A stretch of 23,245 nt of DNA from positions 1-23,245 of the forward strand of contig DHHS01000144.1 of NCBI GenBank assembly GCA_002403415.1, in the 5' to 3' direction. Origin of the DNA: Sphingomonas sp. UBA4766 (GTDB taxonomy: Bacteria > Pseudomonadota > Alphaproteobacteria > Sphingomonadales > Sphingomonadaceae). Under the pieces are notes generated by a model that was not told the DNA's origin, searched no databases, and saw only the letters and a program-made list of their open reading frames with translations. Shown here one piece after another: positions 7,601 to 12,895 of the stretch. Numbering within the stretch: the stretch's first letter is position 1; the number at the start of each line of letters is the position of its first letter. The position numbers and the translations under genes were made by a program.

Positions 7601-7946
7601 TGAACGCGATTCGCTTGCCGTCGGGGGAAAAGCGCGGCTGATGTTCAAACGCGAGACCCTCGGCGATGCGCGTTGGCGTGCCGCCCGTAATCGGCATGGT
7701 ATAGATGTCGCCCAGCAAGTCGAACGCAATCGTCCGCCCATCGGGAGCGACGTCGATATTCATCCAGCTTCCCTCGGTCACATCGATCGGCACTTGCCGG
7801 GTGGTCATGCCGGGCGGGGCGTTCACGTCCCATTTCGGCGGCTTGGCCTTGGCGGCGGCGGCATCGGGCGCGGGGGCGGCCGTTTGCGCCAAGGAAGAAG
7901 TAGAGCCGAGCAAAGCCACGCTCATCGCCATCAGCCGAAATTTCAT
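4656..7946 (-). CDS. Exported beta-propeller (PD40/TolB-like) amidohydrolase fusion
   Basis: A 1096-residue exported enzyme. It has a signal peptide (MKFRLMAMSVALLGSTSSLAQ, cleavage near 21). Then, over about residues 50-640, at least ten PD40/WD40-like repeats of the form SPDGKxIAF are visible (for example SPDGKRIAFTSDRGG, SPDGKLIAFVRRE, SPDGKTVVFETLG), with two more degenerate copies. An amidohydrolase-superfamily barrel follows. Its metal-binding HAH lies at 731-733 in PGLVDAHAH, a candidate bridging Lys at about 828 is in RSIKNYNQP, and later histidines lie in VEHNV and in the GAHGQ segment. The C-terminus has the family's LEVGKLADLVVL strand. Periplasmic hydrolysis of a peptide-like or cyclic amide substrate is the family-level guess. 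The propeller may gate or select the substrate. It is convergent with the NTF2-like gene. Confidence 0.9.
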   Translation of the reverse strand: MKFRLMAMSVALLGSTSSLAQTAAPAPDAAAAKAKPPKWDVNAPPGMTTRQVPIDVTEGSWMNIDVAPDGRTIAFDLLGDIYTMPITGGTPTRIAEGLAFEHQPRFSPDGKRIAFTSDRGGGDNIWIMNVDGSDKRQLSKEDFRLLNQPSWSPDGRFIIAKKHFTTQRSLGTGEVWLYHVSGGGGVPLVKRASEVLQKELGEPIYAPDGKSLYYTRNVSAGPIFEYAQNSNTDLFHIERYELETGEVSTTVSGVGGSVRPTPSPDGKLIAFVRRERARSKLYVKDLTSGMERKIYDALDQDVQETWAITGVYPNMAWTPDSKSILFWAGGKIRRVGADGQGAAEIPFRINDTRVVIDATHPVVEVAPAKFMTRIPRWAEVSPDGKTVVFETLGKLWTKPVAGGAAKRLTSGDDGLELWPSWSRDGRAIVFVSWTDAGLGQIRTVAASGGAARTLTMQPGHYARPKFSPDGKTIVFERGRGGALTADSWSDDPGIYRIAATGGPATRITKEGGDPQFGAASDRLFLIGTDKGKRQLYSVSLDGEAKRVHASGELVNDYRVAPDGRHVAFRQNYEAFVMPMLPGTQDVGADAKGKALPVTRVSGEGADFIHWSSGGAQLHWSLGPVLYTAPTDALFATAPATGEAVPFTAPKTGVSLSMEVTAAKPTGTVVLTGARIVTMADKTGGIIDDGVIVVTGDRITAIGKRGSVAIPAGAKTIDMTGKTIIPGLVDAHAHGPQAADDLVPQQNWSAIANLAFGTTTIHDPSARPGQIFVAAELQQAGKLLAPRTFSTGEIVYGAKSPDVYAEINSYEDALAHVRRLKAQGARSIKNYNQPRREQRQMVVKAAQAEGLEVVPEGGSLYTMDLSLIQDGNSTVEHNVPLSTFYADFVSLWTQTKTNYTPTLVVTYGGPAGDPYWRAHTDVWRHPLLTKHAPPGLLAAQNVRRVLAPEEDYVDGQAAREAKKLADKGIQVSIGAHGQQAGLGSHWEMWSFARGGWSNVEALAAGTIMPATSLGYAKDVGSLEVGKLADLVVLTADPTVDIRNSDKIAQVMLGGRLYDAATMDEVETGTAKRAPYWWQASGKASAGTVSESHSDGDS

Positions 7947-8093
7947 GCATCATCCCCCAACAAGGTTGCGTTGCTATGGTCTAGCGGCAAATCTGTCCGC
8001 GCCAAGGGGGGACCGGATCAGTGCGCGGGGATGGACAGCCACCGCGCCGACCGATAACCGTGAGCGCTTGGTTTCATGTAATGGAGAATGCGG

Positions 8094-9389
8094 GTGACGT
8101 CGCTATTGGTGCGGGGCGGGGGCGCGTTGAACGGCCATATTCGCCCGTCGGCAAACAAGAATGCCGTGTTGCCGATCCTGTGCGCCACTTTGCTGACCGA
8201 AGCGCCGATTACGCTGCGCAATGTCCCCGACATCACCGATGTGCGCCGCCTGGTCGAGATTTTCCGTGAACTGGGCTCGCGGGTCGAATGGGATATGGAT
8301 CAGGGGGTGATGCAGCTTGAACATCGTAACCTTGGCGCGGGCGTGACTGCGCGTTCGCCAGAGGCGATGCGGGCCGCCGTGCTGCTGGTCCCCGGTTTTC
8401 TACACCGGCTGCGCACCGCCGCGCTTCAGGGCGCGACCAAGGGCTGCACGCTGGGTGCGCGCGAGCTTGATCCGCATATCGAGGTGTTTCGCGCCTTTGG
8501 CACGCGCATCGACGACAGCGACCCGGCGGTGATCGCACTGAGCGCGCCCGCGCGTTTTCCCGCCGCCGACCTGTGGCTCGAATATGCATCCGTCACGACC
8601 AGTGAGAATTTCATCCTCTGCGCGGTCGTCGCCGATGGTGTCTCGCACCTTACCAATGCCGCGTGCGAGCCGCATGTGCAGGAACTGTGCGGTTTCCTGA
8701 CTGCAATGGGCGCGAAGATCGGCGGCGCGGGGACATCGAGCCTGACGATTGAGGGCGTGCGCGAGCTGAGTGGCATCGATTACACCTTTTGGGAGGATTT
8801 CCACGAAATCGCGACCTTCCTGGCGCTGGGAGCCGTCTCGGGTGGGGCAATCGCGGTGCGCAACCAGCACCCGGAGTTTTTCCCGCTGATCGACCGCACC
8901 TTTGCCAAGTTCGGCGTCGAGATCGAGCATAAGAACGGCGTTTCGAGCATTGCCGGTGGCCAGCCGCTCAAAGTGCGCAAACCCTTTACCGATACGCTCA
9001 TCATGAAGGTGGAGGCGGCCCCCTGGCCCTATGTCCCTGCTGATTTGCTGCCGATCTTCATTGCGCTGGGCGTACGGGCAGAGGGGCAAACGATGTTCTG
9101 GAACAAGGTGTATGAGGGCGCGCTTGGCTGGCACACTGAACTCGCACTGTTCGGTGCGCACACGTTGATGTGCGATCCGCACCGGCTGATTACCTTTGGC
9201 GGCAAGGAATTGCGGCCGGGTACCGTCACGTCGCCCTATATCATCCGCGTCGCGATTGCGCTGCTCATGATCGCGACCAGCATCGAGGGCGAGTCGATGA
9301 TCCTTGACGCCGACCCGATCCGTCGCGCGCATCCCGACTTTGTCGGCAATCTCGTCAGCCTTGGCGCGCAGGTGCAGTGGGAGGGGTAA
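8094..9389 (+). CDS. Divergent MurA-like UDP-GlcNAc enolpyruvyl transferase (GTG start)
   Basis: A 431-residue member of the EPSP-synthase/MurA family. MurA transfers enolpyruvate from PEP to UDP-GlcNAc, the first committed step of peptidoglycan synthesis. GTG 8094 is preferred over ATG 8088: the SD GGAG (8083-8086) is 7 nt from the GTG but only 1 nt from the ATG, and the GTG start puts Lys22-Asn23 at the same positions as in E. coli MurA. Also conserved are Cys118 in GCTLGAR (equivalent of catalytic Cys115), an Asp near 317 (D305 equivalent), Arg374 (R371) and Arg410 (R397). Signature blocks are altered: SGAKNA is SANKNA, LRASAS is LRPGTV, and RGYE is RRAH. It may be a second MurA with changed substrate or regulation. 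Whether a canonical murA exists elsewhere cannot be seen. Confidence 0.85.
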   Translation: MTSLLVRGGGALNGHIRPSANKNAVLPILCATLLTEAPITLRNVPDITDVRRLVEIFRELGSRVEWDMDQGVMQLEHRNLGAGVTARSPEAMRAAVLLVPGFLHRLRTAALQGATKGCTLGARELDPHIEVFRAFGTRIDDSDPAVIALSAPARFPAADLWLEYASVTTSENFILCAVVADGVSHLTNAACEPHVQELCGFLTAMGAKIGGAGTSSLTIEGVRELSGIDYTFWEDFHEIATFLALGAVSGGAIAVRNQHPEFFPLIDRTFAKFGVEIEHKNGVSSIAGGQPLKVRKPFTDTLIMKVEAAPWPYVPADLLPIFIALGVRAEGQTMFWNKVYEGALGWHTELALFGAHTLMCDPHRLITFGGKELRPGTVTSPYIIRVAIALLMIATSIEGESMILDADPIRRAHPDFVGNLVSLGAQVQWEG

Positions 9390-9413
9390 GCCCCGCTCAA
9401 TAGGGCGGGGCTT
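9388..9413. terminator. Bidirectional terminator-like hairpin over two convergent stop codons
   Basis: AAGCCCCGC (9388-9396) pairs perfectly with GCGGGGCTT (9405-9413) around an 8-nt loop. The stem includes part of the MurA-like TAA stop, and the loop contains the FMN reductase stop (TGA on the minus strand). The symmetrical AA/TT ends give short T-runs on both strands, so it could stop transcription in both directions. Confidence 0.6.
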
Positions 9414-9987
9414 GCCGCGCGCGCTGAGCCTTTGCGGCGTCTGCCCACCACATCAGGTCATCGGCAAAGCGCGGGAAGCTTGCGTCAAGCGCGGCACCCA
9501 CGTCGCCAGTCGTCGCGCCGTTTTCGTCAAGCGCCTGACCAATCGGCCCTACCGCCAGTGCGCTCGAAATCACCACCATCCCCATTTCCGAAAGCGTCGG
9601 GTGCCACGCCAGATTGCCGCGCACGCCCATCAGCCGCCCGGCCGAATAGCTGGCAATCGCGGCGGGACGCCAGAACCATTCCTCGAGAAAGTGGTCGGTC
9701 AGGTTTTTCAGGCCGGGCTGAACCCCCCAATTATATTCGCCGGTCACAAAGATAAACGCGTCGGCAGCGCGGATTTTGGCGGCAAGTTCGGTCATCGCGG
9801 GCGGGGCCTCGCCCGGTGCATATTCCTTGAACATCCGGTCGAGCATCGGCAGGTCGACCGCCTTCGCATCGATCAGCTCGGCGGCGTCGCCCCGCGCGAT
9901 CAACTGCCGCACAATGTAATCGGCGAGGCGGATGCCCTGACGGTCACGGCGGTAGGAGCCGAAAAAGACCAGGATCGAACGGCTCAT
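9397..9987 (-). CDS. NADPH-dependent FMN reductase family protein
   Basis: A 196-residue flavodoxin-fold flavoprotein that would reduce FMN or quinone/azo-type substrates with NAD(P)H in the cytoplasm. The N-terminus (SILVFFGSYRRDRQGIRLADY) is the first beta strand plus the phosphate-binding loop. FIFVTGEYNWGVQPGLKNLTDHF is the family's central flavin-contact segment (canonical EYNxxxPxxLKNxID). The ATG overlaps the stop of the upstream MFS gene (ATGA), which points to translational coupling, and an AGGGAG SD lies 8-9 nt upstream. A much longer in-frame extension exists but would overlap the transporter entirely, so it was rejected. Pairing with a drug-type exporter suggests a detoxification role; this is inference. 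Confidence 0.88.
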   Translation of the reverse strand: MSRSILVFFGSYRRDRQGIRLADYIVRQLIARGDAAELIDAKAVDLPMLDRMFKEYAPGEAPPAMTELAAKIRAADAFIFVTGEYNWGVQPGLKNLTDHFLEEWFWRPAAIASYSAGRLMGVRGNLAWHPTLSEMGMVVISSALAVGPIGQALDENGATTGDVGAALDASFPRFADDLMWWADAAKAQRARQAPPY

Positions 9988-11195
9988 GATGATGCTCCCT
10001 GTGATGTCAAGCCGTTGGGCTTGAGGGTGAGGCCGAGGCCGATCACGGCACCCAGCAGCAACGCAATGCCGCTCGCAATGACCGCTGCTAACCACCCCAG
10101 CTGATCGAACAATTGTCCGACAACGGCCGCGCCGACCAGCCCGCCCGAATAGTAAAAGAACAGGTAGAGCCCGCTCGCCGCCGCTTTCTCGGTCGTCGCA
10201 ACGCGCCCGACAAAGCCCGTCGCGATCGCTTGGGCGAAAAACGTGCCCAGCGCAACCAGCACCATCCCGATGAACACTGCGACCACATCGGCCACGAGCA
10301 TCAACGCCAACCCGCCGACCGCCAGCACCAGCGATAGCGGCAACACTCGCGCCGCGCCGTAACGGCTTGCGACTTGCCCGGCGAACGGCGTCGTCAGCAT
10401 CGATGGGGCAAAGCACAGGAAAATCACGCCGATCGAGCGCATCGATACCGACAGCGGCGGCCCGGCCAGCACAAAACCGACATAAGTGAACACCCCGATG
10501 AACGCGAACAGGATAAGGAACCCGATCGCGTAGCAACGCCGCAGTCGCGCATCCCCAATATGGGTTACCCATGCGCTCCAGAAATGCCCTGGTGCGTGCA
10601 TGCGCATCATCGGCGCGCTGCGGCTCAGGCTGGCCCGGACGAGCAAGGCACCGACCAGATTGAGTGCGGCGAATATATAAAAGCTGGTGGCAACGCCCGC
10701 CAGGCTGACGGCGGTGGACGCAATCAACCGCCCGATCAGGTTGCTGGCGACCACGCCCGTGACATAGGCGGCAAGCGAGGTGGCCGCTTCATCCGGGCTG
10801 CATTGTTCGGCAAGATAGGTGATGGTGAGCGTGAAAGCCGTTGCCATGCACAGCCCCTGCGCAATCCGCAGCAGCGCAAATATCAGCGGATTTGGAGCAA
10901 AGGCGAGCAGCGTTGTTGGGATCGCGAGCAGCGCGAGGCTGACCCAGATGCCCCGCCGACGGTCAATGTCCCCCGCCAGCACCCCGGCGAGCAGCCCGGC
11001 AATCGCCATCCCGATCGTGCCGGCATTGGCCGCAACCCCGATCGCGCCCGGCGTCACCCCGAACCGCGTCGCCAGTACCGGCAGAATTGCTTGCGTCGCA
11101 AACAGATCAGCCAGCGTCAAAAAGCCGATAACGCCGATAATCAGCGTGCGCAAAATCGGCTGTGCTGCCATTTGCGGGCGCGTGGTGCTGGCCAT
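9984..11195 (-). CDS. MFS transporter (efflux type)
   Basis: A 403-residue major facilitator with about 12 predicted membrane segments in two halves. The loop 2-3 signature is visible as GVLAGDIDRRRGIW, and helices such as LIIGVIGFLTLADLFATQ and ALNLVGALLVRASL are evident. The pattern (ATQAILPVLATRFGVTPGAIGVA near the start) resembles the YnfM/AraJ group of inner-membrane exporters. The substrate is unknown. The chosen ATG (11195) has a strong SD (GGGGGA, 5 nt away); a longer in-frame reading adds 43 polar residues and was rejected. Its stop overlaps the FMN reductase start, so the two are co-translated. The cupin gene lies 68 bp upstream on the same strand, with a hairpin in between. Confidence 0.9.
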   Translation of the reverse strand: MASTTRPQMAAQPILRTLIIGVIGFLTLADLFATQAILPVLATRFGVTPGAIGVAANAGTIGMAIAGLLAGVLAGDIDRRRGIWVSLALLAIPTTLLAFAPNPLIFALLRIAQGLCMATAFTLTITYLAEQCSPDEAATSLAAYVTGVVASNLIGRLIASTAVSLAGVATSFYIFAALNLVGALLVRASLSRSAPMMRMHAPGHFWSAWVTHIGDARLRRCYAIGFLILFAFIGVFTYVGFVLAGPPLSVSMRSIGVIFLCFAPSMLTTPFAGQVASRYGAARVLPLSLVLAVGGLALMLVADVVAVFIGMVLVALGTFFAQAIATGFVGRVATTEKAAASGLYLFFYYSGGLVGAAVVGQLFDQLGWLAAVIASGIALLLGAVIGLGLTLKPNGLTSQGASS

Positions 11196-11225
11196 TGATA
11201 TCCCCCAATGCCGGTCATGGGCGCT

Positions 11226-11252
11226 GGCGGTGCGGGGGTTTCCCACACCGCC
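11226..11252 (-). terminator. Hairpin between the cupin and MFS genes
   Basis: On the minus strand GGCGGTG pairs with CACCGCC, with an inner GGG-AAA-CCC stem, in the 68-bp gap between the cupin stop and the MFS start. No T-run follows. It could be a partial terminator/attenuator or an mRNA-stabilising structure that sets different levels for the two genes. Confidence 0.45.
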
Positions 11253-11263
11253 AGGCCGGTCAG

Positions 11264-11716
11264 TCAGCGCGGCTTGACGTCTGACGAATAAAGGACGGCG
11301 GGCACTTTGCCGTTGTTCTTCCACCAGTGCGAAATGCCATCGGCTTCGCGCGATACATCGCCTGCCTTGTGCTGGATCGGCACCGTGCAGCTGCTGCGAT
11401 ATTCGGTGATCGCGCCGCGCGCGGTCAGGATGAGCGCGGGGCGCCCCTTGTGGCTGTGGAGCGGCACAACGCCGCCGGGCTGCACGACCAGACGGCGCGT
11501 GCGCAGGTCATGGCCATCGAACTTCAACTCGCTGCCCAGGTCGATAGAACCGACAACGTCATCGGTCACGCCCTTGGGCGCGGTGGCGGCACCGGTCAGC
11601 GGATTGGTGCCCGCTTTGCCCGCCGGGCAATCTCCCGCCACGGCGGGGGTCGCTGCGCCCAGCGCGGCTATGGCGGCGATCAAGGTCAATGCTTGACGGT
11701 TTGAACGAATAAACAT
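11264..11716 (-). CDS. Exported cupin-domain protein
   Basis: A 150-residue small exported protein. It has a signal peptide (about residues 1-28, ending ATPAVA-GD) and then a single cupin barrel. The metal-site pattern is visible: PGGVVPLHSHKGRP gives His87 and His89, Glu106 is in GAITEYRS, and His130 is in DGISHWW. Cys30 and Cys110 could form a periplasmic disulfide. The function is unknown; single-domain cupins include sensors, isomerases and dioxygenases. The ATG at 11716 has an SD (GGGAG, 6 nt away); a 27-residue upstream extension lacks one and would bury the signal peptide. It may be co-transcribed with the MFS and FMN reductase genes downstream. Its leader shares a 12-bp element with the divergent hbdH leader. 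Confidence 0.82.
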   Translation of the reverse strand: MFIRSNRQALTLIAAIAALGAATPAVAGDCPAGKAGTNPLTGAATAPKGVTDDVVGSIDLGSELKFDGHDLRTRRLVVQPGGVVPLHSHKGRPALILTARGAITEYRSSCTVPIQHKAGDVSREADGISHWWKNNGKVPAVLYSSDVKPR

Positions 11717-11722
11717 GGCAAT

Positions 11723-11734
11723 CTCCCGAATGAC
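11723..11734 (-). repeat. 12-bp element in cupin leader, inverted copy in hbdH leader
   Basis: On the minus strand this reads GTCATTCGGGAG, ending in the SD of the cupin gene. The identical 12-mer is on the plus strand at 11968-11979, in the leader of the divergent hbdH gene. It may be a shared leader/operator element. Confidence 0.4.
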
Positions 11735-11830
11735 GGCGTCCGGTGCCGACGTATTGTTGCATTGCAATAACATCTGCACATGACGCCCATAGGTCATTCG
11801 CCGCGACTATCCTGCCTCGGCGACGTGCGG

Positions 11831-11857
11831 CTCTTACGCGCGATGGTGCGGTAAGAG
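11831..11857. promoter_or_regulatory. 27-bp inverted repeat in the cupin/hbdH gap
   Basis: CTCTTAC (11831-11837) and GTAAGAG (11851-11857) are perfect inverted repeats. An inner CGC/GCG extends the stem with one bulged G and a 6-nt loop. It lies about midway between the divergent genes and could be an operator or a structured RNA element. No T-run follows on either strand. Confidence 0.45.
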
Positions 11858-11967
11858 ACAGTCAAATGCTGTTATCAGGTCGATGCATAAAGCGTATGGA
11901 TGTTGCCGCATAGCTTTTGGTTATCGTCCACATATGGGAACGGCATTTCCCTTGCGTTGACCATCTT

Positions 11968-11979
11968 GTCATTCGGGAG
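11968..11979 (+). repeat. 12-bp element in hbdH leader (copy of 11723-11734)
   Basis: GTCATTCGGGAG on the plus strand, 27 bp before the hbdH start, is identical to the minus-strand element in the cupin leader. Here it is separate from the true SD (AGGAG, 11995-11999). Confidence 0.4.
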
Positions 11980-12006
11980 CCATCAAACCCCATCAGGAGC
12001 CTAGTC

Positions 12007-12804
12007 ATGACTCATGCCCACCCCCTTGAAGGCCGCGTCGCGGTTGTGACCGGGTCCACCAGCGGGATCGGCCTTGGTATTGCGCGGGCGTTGGCCAGCG
12101 CGGGCGCCGATGTCGTCCTGAACGGCCTGGGCGAAGCCGACGTGATCGAGGCGACGCGCGCAGCACTTGCCGCCGAAACCGGCCGCACCATCCGCTTTGA
12201 CGGTGCCAATCTGATTACGCCGGAAGGCGCGCGGGCGCTGGTGACGAACACCATTGCAGCCGCCGGGCGCGTGGATATTCTGGTCAACAATGCCGGTATC
12301 CAGTTCGTAAGCCCGATTGAGAATTTCCCGGAGGAGAAATGGGACGCGATCGTCGCGCTCAACCTGTCGGCGGCGTTTCACACCACCAAGGCGGCGTTCG
12401 GCGCGATGAAGGCGGCGGGTTGGGGGCGGATCATCAACATCGCCTCAGCGCACGGCCTGATCGCCTCGCCGTTCAAGAGCGCCTATGTGTCGGCCAAGCA
12501 CGGAATTGTCGGCTTTACCAAGACCATCGCGCTTGAAGGGGCCGAGCATGGCGTCACGGTGAATGCAATTTGCCCCGGCTATGTCTGGACCCCGCTGGTC
12601 GACGGCCAAGTTGACGATACGGCGCGCGCGCGCGGGCTGACCCGTGAGCAGGTGATCCGCGACGTGCTGCTCGCCGCGCAACCGACCAAGCGCTTCGCCG
12701 AAGTTGAGGAGCTGGGGGCGCTGGCGGTGTTTCTGTCAGGCGACCTCGCGCGCTCGATAACGGGCACCGCGATCCCGGTCGACGGCGGCTGGACGGCACA
12801 TTGA
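12007..12804 (+). CDS. hbdH: 3-hydroxybutyrate dehydrogenase (SDR family)
   Basis: A 265-residue short-chain dehydrogenase that interconverts (R)-3-hydroxybutyrate and acetoacetate with NAD, a step in poly-3-hydroxybutyrate and ketone-body use. The Rossmann motif GSTSGIG is at 16-22 and NNAG at 94-97. The catalytic Ser147, Tyr160 and Lys164 lie in IASAHG and YVSAK. The C-terminal part is diagnostic for this enzyme rather than a generic SDR: NAICPGYVWTPLVDGQ, the ARGLTREQV segment, AAQPTKRF and ITGTAIPVDGGWTAH. The ATG 12007 has a good SD (AGGAG, 7 nt away); an upstream in-frame extension has none. A patatin-like gene follows 91 bp downstream on the same strand, a pairing that fits breakdown of stored polyester or lipid. 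Confidence 0.94.
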   Translation: MTHAHPLEGRVAVVTGSTSGIGLGIARALASAGADVVLNGLGEADVIEATRAALAAETGRTIRFDGANLITPEGARALVTNTIAAAGRVDILVNNAGIQFVSPIENFPEEKWDAIVALNLSAAFHTTKAAFGAMKAAGWGRIINIASAHGLIASPFKSAYVSAKHGIVGFTKTIALEGAEHGVTVNAICPGYVWTPLVDGQVDDTARARGLTREQVIRDVLLAAQPTKRFAEVEELGALAVFLSGDLARSITGTAIPVDGGWTAH

Positions 12805-12825
12805 GGGACGCAAGCGCACGCGACA

Positions 12826-12840
12826 CCGCAAGGGTTGCGG
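12826..12840 (+). terminator. Small hairpin after hbdH
   Basis: CCGCAA-GGG-TTGCGG forms a 6-bp stem with a 3-nt loop, 21 bp after the hbdH stop. No T-run follows, so it is at most a weak terminator. It may instead mark the upstream side of a separate patatin promoter, since a TATAAT follows at 12854. Confidence 0.35.
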
Positions 12841-12853
12841 CCAGCGCGCGCGC

Positions 12854-12859
12854 TATAAT
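12854..12859 (+). promoter_or_regulatory. Possible -10 box of the patatin-like gene
   Basis: TATAAT is a perfect consensus -10 hexamer, 37 bp before the patatin ATG. The positions 16-18 bp upstream hold no recognisable -35 box (TTGCGG at 12835 is only 13 bp away), so promoter activity is uncertain. Confidence 0.35.
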
Positions 12860-12895
12860 CATCACGGGCGACAACCGCCCCGGCGAGGAATGACC

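Larger units (their letters stand above)
11717..12006. promoter_or_regulatory. 290-bp divergent regulatory region (cupin / hbdH)
   Basis: This is the largest intergenic gap in the window and is AT-richer than its surroundings. It holds a 9-bp palindrome TGCATTGCA (11758-11766), a long-armed inverted repeat (11831-11857) and the 12-bp element repeated in both leaders. A TTGACC at 11958-11963 is a possible -35 for hbdH, but no good -10 follows. I see no small gene with a plausible SD here. Confidence 0.5.

Noticed and set aside
7975..8010. tRNA-like D-arm sequence (TGGTCTAGCGGC) between the amidohydrolase and MurA-like genes
   Set aside because: No anticodon arm, no GGTTCGA-type T-arm and no acceptor stem can be folded around it.
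8400..9332. A 310-codon open frame on the minus strand under the MurA-like gene
   Set aside because: It lies wholly inside a gene with conserved catalytic residues, and its composition is that of an antisense shadow.
9988..10572. In-frame upstream extension that would make the FMN reductase 391 residues long
   Set aside because: The extension lies inside the MFS gene in another frame. The family-typical N-terminus begins at the ATG at 9987, which overlaps the transporter stop.
12617..12637. Short CG dinucleotide run inside hbdH
   Set aside because: It encodes the ordinary Thr-Ala-Arg-Ala-Arg-Gly segment found in this enzyme family, so it is codon usage and not a repeat element.
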